Source: Bacteroides intestinalis (GTDB lineage: Bacteria; Bacteroidota; Bacteroidia; Bacteroidales; Bacteroidaceae). From it: DNA of 64,000 nucleotides. Numbering within the stretch: position 1 is the first letter of the stretch; each line of letters starts with the position of its first letter. Shown piece by piece: positions 17,298 to 24,565 of this stretch. The notes beneath the pieces are model-generated. The model was not told the origin of the DNA. It did not search any database and worked only from the letters and a program-made list of their open reading frames with translations. The position numbers and the translations under genes are program-made. Location of the stretch: NCBI RefSeq assembly GCF_003464595.1, contig NZ_QRZF01000004.1:1-64000 (forward strand), in the 5' to 3' direction.

Positions 17298-17337
17298 AAA
17301 AAAACTTTTTCTAATGATCATTAGAAAAAGTTTTTTT
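17298..17337. promoter_or_regulatory. Perfect 40-bp palindrome: candidate TetR operator and/or tetR terminator
   Basis: Each arm is 20 bases and perfectly symmetrical about 17317/17318, with the core CTAATGATCATTAG flanked by A/T runs. It lies 60 bases past the tetR stop and covers the -33 region of the next minus-strand promoter. TetR-family dimers bind such palindromes. The T-run after the stem also fits an intrinsic terminator for tetR. Confidence 0.65.
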
Positions 17338-17397
17338 TCCCACATACTAAATATAAATCAAAGGGTTATTTAATGCAGGTATTGAATAGAAGAAATC

Positions 17398-18003
17398 TCA
17401 TCGAACAAGCAGACTGTATGTATATTGTAAGTTTTCTAATAATTTTTGAGTATCAAGTCCCACTGTAAAAGACATTTCAAAAGCCAATCCCCAATATATC
17501 TGCCGAAATATGGATGCAGTCTTCTCAACATCCACACCCGAATATATCTCTCCTGTTTCTTTAGCATTTGTAATAATCTGTCGCCATAAATCATATTCCT
17601 TTTCAAACATTTCATTGATTTTTGCATCAAACTCCGGATAATATCGGCTTGCTTGTATCAAGAAATGATAGTTATTGCGTGAGCATTCCTGCAAAGTCAG
17701 ATTATCATCACAAAATACCCTCAGCTTTTTCATAGTTTGCTCTATACCTTCTACATATTGTACTATAAAGTCTTTCAGTGTGGTTGCAGTTACTTTAAAT
17801 TTATTTTCGGGACTATGTGTTTGTAATACGAACTTATCCACAACAGCCTTGAATATAGCTTCTTTATTCGGATAATAGTAAGACATACCTGCCCCCGTCA
17901 TTCCCGTTACTTGGGCTAACTTTGTGAAACTTGCTTTCTCATAATTCATGCACATAAACAAGCGGAAGGCATCTTGCAAAAATTTCTCTTGATTGAATTT
18001 CAT
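17398..18003 (-). CDS. TetR/AcrR family transcriptional regulator
   Basis: This protein of about 201 residues has the N-terminal TetR HTH: KFLQDAFRLFMCMNYEKASFTKLAQVTGMTGAGMSYYYPNKEAIFKAVVDKF. This is followed by an all-helical ligand-binding domain with no recognisable ligand. The longest frame starts at a TTG at 18063, but the ATG at 18003 (MKFNQEKFLQ) aligns with normal TetR N-termini, and a TATCTTCG box at 18030-18037 sits between the two. The gene directly precedes the DUF4377/MG2 unit, and the palindrome between them suggests that it represses that unit. Confidence 0.9.
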   Translation of the reverse strand: MKFNQEKFLQDAFRLFMCMNYEKASFTKLAQVTGMTGAGMSYYYPNKEAIFKAVVDKFVLQTHSPENKFKVTATTLKDFIVQYVEGIEQTMKKLRVFCDDNLTLQECSRNNYHFLIQASRYYPEFDAKINEMFEKEYDLWRQIITNAKETGEIYSGVDVEKTASIFRQIYWGLAFEMSFTVGLDTQKLLENLQYTYSLLVR

Positions 18004-18029
18004 ATAGCAATAATAATGATTTTCTAAGG

Positions 18030-18037
18030 CGAAGATA
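18030..18037 (-). promoter_or_regulatory. Possible -7 box of the TetR gene
   Basis: Minus-strand TATCTTCG differs from TAnnTTTG by one base, 26 bases before the chosen ATG. Confidence 0.35.
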
Positions 18038-18122
18038 GTTAAAAAATAAAAGTAACTATCCAATCATACACTTTTTATGCAATTCTGGACAGTTGTATTA
18101 TCCTACTTTTTTGCCCTATAAA

Positions 18123-18245
18123 TCATTTGATTAACATCACATCCTCAATCTCTTTTTTCCGTTCTTGCCAGATAGCGGAGAAAGAATTATCAGCATTTAG
18201 TTCAATTCTACACCATTTCAAATTAATCCTGTCAATAAGTACTAT
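18123..18245 (-). pseudogene. Possible gene remnant upstream of tetR
   Basis: A 40-codon stop-bounded minus-strand frame with protein-like content (for example NADNSFSAIWQERKKEIEDV) but no good start. It may be the tail of a lost gene; no family was recognised. With the remnant at 14258-14380 it brackets the MG2/DUF4377/TetR module. Confidence 0.25.
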
Positions 18246-18293
18246 TTAATAGTTTTTATTGCACACAGACTTACACTTTATCACATTTATTCC

Positions 18294-18301
18294 TACCTTT
18301 G
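18294..18301 (+). promoter_or_regulatory. Predicted -7 box of the malic enzyme gene
   Basis: TACCTTTG, an exact TAnnTTTG match, 44 bases before the ATG. Confidence 0.55.
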
Positions 18302-18345
18302 CGGCAAAATTATAACTTTTAACTAACAACTCATAATCAACTACC

Positions 18346-20634
18346 ATGGCTAAGATAACTAAAGAAGCTGCCTTGCTGTATCACTCACAAGGCAAACCAG
18401 GTAAGATAGAAGTAGTGCCTACCAAGCCCTACAGTACCCAAACCGATCTTTCGCTTGCTTACTCTCCCGGTGTGGCGGAGCCGTGCCTCGAAATAGAAAA
18501 GAATCCGCAGGATGCTTATAAATATACAGCGAAAGGAAACTTGGTTGCTGTAATCTCCAACGGTACTGCCGTACTCGGTCTTGGCGACATAGGTGCGTTG
18601 AGCGGTAAGCCCGTAATGGAAGGTAAAGGACTTCTGTTCAAGATTTATGCCGGCATCGACGTATTCGATATTGAAGTAAACGAAAAAGATCCCGAAAAAT
18701 TCATCGAAGCTGTAAAGGCCATTGCTCCTACCTTCGGTGGCATCAACCTGGAAGATATCAAAGCACCTGAGTGCTTCGAAATAGAACGTCGTTTGAAAGA
18801 AGAGCTCGATATCCCTGTGATGCACGATGACCAGCATGGTACGGCCATCATCTCCAGTGCCGGACTTGTGAACGCTTTGCAGGTAGCAGGCAAGAAAATC
18901 GAAGATGTAAAAATCGTTGTGAATGGTGCCGGTGCATCTGCCGTATCTTGTACAAAACTGTATGTTTCACTGGGTGCCCGCCTGGAAAACATCGTGATGC
19001 TGGATAGTAAAGGTGTAATCAGCAAAGCACGTACCGATCTCAACGAACAGAAACGTTACTTCGCTACCGACCGCACAGATATCCACACTTTGGAAGAAGC
19101 CATCAAAGGTGCCGACGTATTCCTGGGATTATCCAAAGGAAACGTTCTGTCGCAGGACATGGTACGCAGCATGGCTCCGTCTCCTATCGTTTTCGCACTG
19201 GCCAATCCTACACCGGAAATCTCTTATGAAGATGCCATGTCAGCACGTCCCGATGTACTGATGGCAACCGGACGGTCGGACTATCCGAACCAAATTAATA
19301 ATGTAATCGGTTTCCCCTATATCTTCCGCGGTGCCTTGGATACTCAGGCCAAAGCCATCAACGAAGAAATGAAGATTGCCGCCGTACATGCCATTGCCAA
19401 CTTGGCAAAACAGCCTGTACCCGATGTTGTGAACGAGGCTTATCATGTTAACAACTTTAGTTTCGGTCCGGAATACTTCATCCCGAAACCAGTTGACCCG
19501 CGTCTTATCACTGAAGTTTCCTGCGCCGTAGCCAAGGCTGCTATGGAAAGCGGTGTAGCCCGTAAAAACATTGAAGACTGGGATGCTTACTGCGTACAGC
19601 TACGCGAACTGATGGGTTACGAAAGCAAACTGACCCGCCAGCTTTACGACACCGCCCGTCGCAATCCGCAACGCGTGGTATTTGCCGAAGGTTCTCACCC
19701 CAATATGCTGAAAGCCGCTGTAGAAGCCAAAGCCGAAGGTATCTGTCATCCAATTGTATTAGGTAACGATGAAACCATCGAAAAACTGGCAAAAGAACTC
19801 GACCTCAGCCTGGAAGGCATCGAAATCGTCAACCTGCGCCATCCGAACGAAGCCTCACGCCGTGAACGCTACGCCCGCATTCTTTCCGAAAAGCGCGCCC
19901 GTCAAGGTGCTACCTACGAGGAAGCCAACGATAAGATGTTCGAACGCAATTACTTCGGTATGATGATGGTGGAAACAGGCGATGCAGATGCATTTATCAC
20001 CGGTCTTTATACCAAATACAGCAATACGATCAAAGTTGCCAAAGAAGTTATCGGCATACAACCGCAATACAAGCATTTCGGTACGATGCACATCCTGAAC
20101 TCCAAGAAAGGTACCTACTTCCTGGCTGATACACTAATCAACCGTCATCCCAATGCCGAAACATTGATTGACATAGCCAAACTGTCAGAGCATACCGTAC
20201 GTTTCTTCAACCATACTCCGGTAATGGCCATGTTAAGTTACTCCAACTTCGGTGCAGACACCGAAGGTAGTCCGGTAAGTGTACACGAAGCCGTGGAATA
20301 TATGCAGCAGAACTATCCTGATCTTGCCATTGACGGTGAAATGCAGGTGAACTTTGCCATGGACCGCAAGATGCGTGACGCCAAGTATCCATTCACCCGT
20401 CTGAAAGGTAAAGATGTGAATACCCTTGTATTCCCGAACCTCAGCTCTGCCAACTCTGCATACAAACTGTTGCAAGCTATGAATACGGAAATGGAGCTAA
20501 TCGGCCCGATACAAATGGGATTGAATAAGCCTATCCACTTCACCGACTTCGAAAGCTCCGTACGCGACATTGTGAACATCACCGCAGTAGCAGTCATCGA
20601 CGCCATCGTGGATAAAAAGAAAGCTGGTAAATGA
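18346..20634 (+). CDS. maeB: NADP-dependent malic enzyme (MaeB type)
   Basis: This 762-residue enzyme oxidatively decarboxylates malate to pyruvate and reduces NADP+. Residues 1 to about 425 are the malic domain ([18 protein letters not shown], the [15 protein letters not shown] nucleotide-side motif, [16 protein letters not shown]) plus the NAD(P)-binding Rossmann segment [12 protein letters not shown]. The remaining part is a phosphotransacetylase-like domain ([46 protein letters not shown]), which in MaeB enzymes is regulatory. The length fits the family. In Bacteroides the enzyme supplies pyruvate and NADPH. Its stop codon overlaps the start of a small membrane-protein ORF by ATGA, and gdhA follows after a terminator. 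Confidence 0.95.
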   Translation: MAKITKEAALLYHSQGKPGKIEVVPTKPYSTQTDLSLAYSPGVAEPCLEIEKNPQDAYKYTAKGNLVAVISNGTAVLGLGDIGALSGKPVMEGKGLLFKIYAGIDVFDIEVNEKDPEKFIEAVKAIAPTFGGINLEDIKAPECFEIERRLKEELDIPVMHDDQHGTAIISSAGLVNALQVAGKKIEDVKIVVNGAGASAVSCTKLYVSLGARLENIVMLDSKGVISKARTDLNEQKRYFATDRTDIHTLEEAIKGADVFLGLSKGNVLSQDMVRSMAPSPIVFALANPTPEISYEDAMSARPDVLMATGRSDYPNQINNVIGFPYIFRGALDTQAKAINEEMKIAAVHAIANLAKQPVPDVVNEAYHVNNFSFGPEYFIPKPVDPRLITEVSCAVAKAAMESGVARKNIEDWDAYCVQLRELMGYESKLTRQLYDTARRNPQRVVFAEGSHPNMLKAAVEAKAEGICHPIVLGNDETIEKLAKELDLSLEGIEIVNLRHPNEASRRERYARILSEKRARQGATYEEANDKMFERNYFGMMMVETGDADAFITGLYTKYSNTIKVAKEVIGIQPQYKHFGTMHILNSKKGTYFLADTLINRHPNAETLIDIAKLSEHTVRFFNHTPVMAMLSYSNFGADTEGSPVSVHEAVEYMQQNYPDLAIDGEMQVNFAMDRKMRDAKYPFTRLKGKDVNTLVFPNLSSANSAYKLLQAMNTEMELIGPIQMGLNKPIHFTDFESSVRDIVNITAVAVIDAIVDKKKAGK

Positions 20635-20804
20635 GACGCCCGTTATCGAAATCACAAAGTGTTTGCATAGTGTTGCTTTGGGCAGCACTTTGCTACATAG
20701 TCCTAACAACTGCCGAACGAATTGACGGTCCAGTCATCATGACACTTGTCATTTCGGCAGCGTTAGTATTCATTCCGGTAATAAAATCATTAAAGAGAGG
20801 ATAA
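20631..20804 (+). CDS. Small membrane protein overlapping maeB
   Basis: This 57-codon frame starts at the ATG of an ATGA overlap with the maeB stop, a pattern of translational coupling. The product would have a basic N-terminus (MRRPLSKSQ) and two hydrophobic segments (VCIVLLWAALCYIVL and VIMTLVISAALVFIPVI). It ends in KSLKRG, so it would be a small inner-membrane hairpin protein. A terminator hairpin follows after 22 bases, which puts it in the maeB transcript. No family was recognised. It could still be chance, though composition and position favour a real gene. Confidence 0.5.
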   Translation: MRRPLSKSQSVCIVLLWAALCYIVLTTAERIDGPVIMTLVISAALVFIPVIKSLKRG

Positions 20805-20826
20805 ATAATATCTTTTTATTCCTTTT

Positions 20827-20864
20827 TGCGGGATAAAACAATATTTTTGTTGTTTTATCCCGCA
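20827..20864 (+). terminator. Hairpin terminator after maeB and the small ORF
   Basis: A perfect 15-bp stem (20827-20841 with 20850-20864), an 8-base loop and a TTTT tail. Confidence 0.85.
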
Positions 20865-20880
20865 TTTTCTTTATAAATTG

Positions 20881-20911
20881 TTTGTTTGTCTCATTTTTAT
20901 GTGTACTTTTG
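20881..20911 (+). promoter_or_regulatory. gdhA promoter (full Bacteroides -33/-7 match)
   Basis: TTTG at 20881-20884, exactly 19 bases, then TACTTTTG at 20904-20911. This is the best full match to the Bacteroides housekeeping promoter in the window. The leader would be about 77 bases. Confidence 0.75.
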
Positions 20912-20994
20912 CAACCGCAACAGAGAAAAAACAATCTAAAGAATACTTTGTTAAGACAATTATATTTAGTAGCAACCAATAAAAGAAATAGATT

Positions 20995-22332
20995 ATGAAT
21001 GCAGCTAAGGTATTAGAAGATTTGAAAAGACGGTTCCCCAACGAACCAGAGTATCATCAAGCAGTGGAAGAAGTACTTTCTACAATTGAAGAAGAGTACA
21101 ACAAACACCCGGAATTTGACAAAGTCAATCTAATTGAGCGTCTTTGCATCCCCGATCGTGTTTATCAATTCCGCGTGACTTGGATGGACGATAAGGGTAA
21201 CATCCAGACAAACATGGGTTATCGCGTTCAACACAACAACGCTATCGGTCCGTACAAAGGTGGTATCCGTTTCCACGCATCTGTGAACCTCTCAATCCTG
21301 AAGTTCCTCGCATTCGAACAAACCTTCAAAAACTCTCTGACTACTCTGCCTATGGGTGGTGGTAAAGGTGGTTCCGACTTCTCTCCGCGTGGCAAGTCTA
21401 ATGCTGAAGTAATGCGTTTCGTACAAGCATTCATGCTGGAACTGTGGCGTCATATTGGTCCTGAGACTGACGTTCCTGCCGGTGACATCGGTGTAGGTGG
21501 TCGTGAAGTAGGTTTCATGTTCGGTATGTACAAGAAGCTGACTCATGAATTCACAGGTACATTCACTGGCAAAGGTCGCGAATTCGGTGGTTCACTGATT
21601 CGTCCTGAGGCTACAGGTTACGGTAACATCTACTTCCTGATGGAAATGCTGAAATCTAAAGGTACTGACCTGAAAGGCAAGACTTGCCTGATCTCCGGTT
21701 CTGGTAACGTAGCTCAATACACTGCTGAAAAAGTATTGGAACTGGGTGGTAAAGTACTCACCATGTCTGACTCTGACGGTTATGTTTACGACCCGGCAGG
21801 TATCGACCGCGAAAAACTGGACTACATCATGGAACTGAAGAATCTCTACCGTGGACGTATCCGCGAGTATGCAGAACAATATCCGGGTGTGAAATATGTA
21901 GAAGGAGCTAAGCCTTGGGGTGAAAAAGCTGACATCGCTCTGCCTTCTGCAACTCAGAATGAACTGAACGGTGACCACGCTCGCCAATTAGTTGCCAATG
22001 GTGTAATGGCAGTATCCGAAGGTGCTAACATGCCTTCTACTCCGGAAGCTATCAAAGTATTCCAGGATGCCAAGATTCTGTATGCTCCGGGTAAGGCAGC
22101 CAATGCAGGTGGTGTATCAGTATCCGGTCTGGAAATGACTCAAAACTCTATCAAACTGAGCTGGAGCGCAGAAGAAGTAGACGAGAAACTGAAGAGCATC
22201 ATGAAGAACATTCACGAAGCTTGCGTACAGTATGGTACTGAAGCTGACGGTTATGTGAACTACGTGAAGGGCGCTAACGTTGCCGGATTCATGAAGGTAG
22301 CGAAAGCAATGATGGCACAAGGTATTGTGTAA
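20995..22332 (+). CDS. gdhA: Glutamate dehydrogenase, hexameric type (copy 1)
   Basis: This 445-residue cytoplasmic enzyme converts 2-oxoglutarate and ammonia to glutamate with NAD(P)H, the main ammonia-assimilation step in Bacteroides. Key motifs are YKGGIRFHASVNLSILKFL, the catalytic-lysine loop TTLPMGGGKGGSDFSPRGKS, the VPAGDIGVGGREVGFM segment, and the coenzyme-binding ISGSGNVAQYTAEKV. The length equals the standard 50-kDa subunit. A second, closely similar copy of identical length lies at 61917-63254. The copies differ in the coenzyme region (SGSGNVAQYTAEK here, SGFGNVAWGAATK there). It has its own strong promoter and a terminator. Confidence 0.95.
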   Translation: MNAAKVLEDLKRRFPNEPEYHQAVEEVLSTIEEEYNKHPEFDKVNLIERLCIPDRVYQFRVTWMDDKGNIQTNMGYRVQHNNAIGPYKGGIRFHASVNLSILKFLAFEQTFKNSLTTLPMGGGKGGSDFSPRGKSNAEVMRFVQAFMLELWRHIGPETDVPAGDIGVGGREVGFMFGMYKKLTHEFTGTFTGKGREFGGSLIRPEATGYGNIYFLMEMLKSKGTDLKGKTCLISGSGNVAQYTAEKVLELGGKVLTMSDSDGYVYDPAGIDREKLDYIMELKNLYRGRIREYAEQYPGVKYVEGAKPWGEKADIALPSATQNELNGDHARQLVANGVMAVSEGANMPSTPEAIKVFQDAKILYAPGKAANAGGVSVSGLEMTQNSIKLSWSAEEVDEKLKSIMKNIHEACVQYGTEADGYVNYVKGANVAGFMKVAKAMMAQGIV

Positions 22333-22355
22333 GAAGCTATAGTTGTTATATATGA

Positions 22356-22392
22356 ATAAAGGCGGAAAGTTCTTATGACTTTCCGCCTTTAT
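22356..22392 (+). terminator. Hairpin terminator after gdhA
   Basis: A perfect 15-bp stem (22356-22370 with 22378-22392) around a 7-base loop, 23 bases after the stop. Confidence 0.85.
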
Positions 22393-22448
22393 TGCATTTA
22401 ATGAAATCGCACGAGCGATTTATATTTTACCTATTGAGAACTTGCCAT

Positions 22449-24536
22449 TTACAATTTTACAACAAAGCGATATTGCATATCTTCATCAAACCACATTGTA
22501 AAATTCGTGCCCCACACATTATTATGAAGACAAAACTGCACACCGTCTCCAGCATTAGGCAACTTATTATTAAAATCCAATAAAGAACTATTTCCAAACA
22601 TAGCCAAAGGTGCATCCAAGGAACCGACTGACATTGTTGCACCATCAATCGTTTTCAATTGTACACCATTAATACAAGCATGCATTTTTCTGTTTCCACG
22701 ACTTTCTACATCTCGGAAATTAACGATGCCTCCCATTTTATCTATAGTCCAATCTCCTTTTCTCACAACCGGAGCAAATGAGAACCAAGAAGCTTCAGGC
22801 AATCTATACGCCTGTTTACCAAACCATTTCAATGTAGCCTGTATTTCCTTTGTGTCATTCGGGAAAGTTAATTCAACATAAATTTCTGCCGGACTCCCTC
22901 CCACTATTTGCCCTTTATCATCGAGAACACTCATTTTCAATAATACAGATGTTCCTAATTTATCTTCTTTATAATGAGCTGAAACCAGAGTAGGATTCCA
23001 TATTTTCGACACCAAATTCAACTTTTCTAATCCGGGTTTGCCAAAATCCTCTAACGCCCACTGTACTTTTTTAATAAGATATTGATTCAAGAACCTTTCA
23101 TAATCCGTATTTGAGAATGTTTGATAAGAATACAGGAATAACGGATGCTCCCCATTAGCCCAATTTTGACCGCTTTTCTTATCTCTCAAATAAATAATTG
23201 AACCATTGGAAGGACTTATCTTAATTTCATAATATTTCGTTTTAACTATCTTACTAAAATCCTTCAACTCTGAATAGCCGGAGACAGAAGACAAAGAAGG
23301 TTTCAATGATCTCAAAATACTCCAAGCATCCTTTTTCTCTTTTAAAGGTAGATTATCAATAGCACGGTTAATATATCTTCTCTTTTCATTCCATGATTGC
23401 TCCATTTGTTTAAAATTAGACTTTAAACGTGCAGCTTTAAAATCAGCAGGAAGATATATATCCCAATCTTTCAGATAGACCTTTACATCTCTTCCCCAAG
23501 TATGTTCAGCCACCATCAACAAAGGCAATCCAAAAGAGAGATCCTGTTCGTCACCAAATGCAAATTTCCCTTCATTTATCCATTTCAGTCTCAAACGGGA
23601 AAGAGCACGAAAATCAGACACTAATGCTGGATCACTACCCACACCGTGAATCCAAGTGTCACCCAGTTCTTTCGTTATGACAGGAAGAGTACTTTCTATT
23701 TTCAACGTTTCATACGCAACATCATTCAATGTAGATGTTACAACCTCAGCATTCGGATATTTTTCGTGTAACTCCTTATAAATAGATTTAATTTGTGCAA
23801 GAGAATGAGGTCCATGATTATCATTTGTAAAACGAATATCTACCATAACATCTGTTCCCGGCAGAACAATCTGGTTACCATATCCCTGTTGGTACATCAC
23901 AATGACACTTGTTCCGTCAGGAGCTTGCCATCTGAATAAAGGAGGCACATCGGGAGCAGTACTAGCAGAATTTACCCCAATATGCAAAAATTTAATTCCA
24001 TTTCTTGCTAAAATAGGAACAATAGAACGTGTATGCCCAGGGACGTCAGTCATTTTTGCAGAAATCGTATTCTTGCCAAAGCGTTTATCCAGTTGTTTGG
24101 ATATCTGAATACCAAGTTCATACAATGAAGGATCGGCCAGTTCTGTATGTGTAGAAAAAGGCAAAGCATGCCAAGTTATATCTCCATTTTTTATAGCCTT
24201 TTCCATTCTCTTTACCATAACAGTATCCGATTGTTTCAAAAACTCATATATCAACCATGAACCGGTAGTCCATAAATAACGCTCACTTGCTCCACCTTGT
24301 CGAAGTGATTCTGTTAAAGACAAAGTTCTGGGAATAAAATCATCCATATAGGTTTTAATCACAGAATCCCCAAAATTCGTAAAACCAACATCAAGATGCG
24401 TTTTAAATATCAAATGTATTTTTTTTATGGAGCCTGGATTAACAGAATCACTTTTCAATATTGGCTTTGCAGATATTTCAGCCCCCAATAAGATGCCAAT
24501 CATCAAAAAGAATAAATATCTAACTCTTACTTTCAT
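22449..24536 (-). CDS. DUF5054 protein, GH38-like (alpha-mannosidase-related)
   Basis: This 695-residue secreted or periplasmic protein has a signal peptide (VRYLFFLMIGILLGAEISA). The N-terminal half resembles the GH38 retaining alpha-mannosidase barrel: KTHLDVGFTNFGD at 45-57 corresponds to the metal-binding H-x-D start. KMTDVPGHTRSIVPILARNG at 161-180 corresponds to the segment with the catalytic nucleophile Asp (here Asp164) and the metal-site His (His168). AEHTWGRDV follows further on. The C-terminal half is beta-rich, as in GH38. DUF5054 enzymes have no firmly known substrate. This is the last gene of the operon; SusCD, a sugar kinase and a mannose-6-phosphate isomerase upstream make a mannose-containing glycan likely. 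Confidence 0.8.
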   Translation of the reverse strand: MKVRVRYLFFLMIGILLGAEISAKPILKSDSVNPGSIKKIHLIFKTHLDVGFTNFGDSVIKTYMDDFIPRTLSLTESLRQGGASERYLWTTGSWLIYEFLKQSDTVMVKRMEKAIKNGDITWHALPFSTHTELADPSLYELGIQISKQLDKRFGKNTISAKMTDVPGHTRSIVPILARNGIKFLHIGVNSASTAPDVPPLFRWQAPDGTSVIVMYQQGYGNQIVLPGTDVMVDIRFTNDNHGPHSLAQIKSIYKELHEKYPNAEVVTSTLNDVAYETLKIESTLPVITKELGDTWIHGVGSDPALVSDFRALSRLRLKWINEGKFAFGDEQDLSFGLPLLMVAEHTWGRDVKVYLKDWDIYLPADFKAARLKSNFKQMEQSWNEKRRYINRAIDNLPLKEKKDAWSILRSLKPSLSSVSGYSELKDFSKIVKTKYYEIKISPSNGSIIYLRDKKSGQNWANGEHPLFLYSYQTFSNTDYERFLNQYLIKKVQWALEDFGKPGLEKLNLVSKIWNPTLVSAHYKEDKLGTSVLLKMSVLDDKGQIVGGSPAEIYVELTFPNDTKEIQATLKWFGKQAYRLPEASWFSFAPVVRKGDWTIDKMGGIVNFRDVESRGNRKMHACINGVQLKTIDGATMSVGSLDAPLAMFGNSSLLDFNNKLPNAGDGVQFCLHNNVWGTNFTMWFDEDMQYRFVVKL

Positions 24537-24565
24537 AATTTATCATTTCATTTAAATCAACTTAT

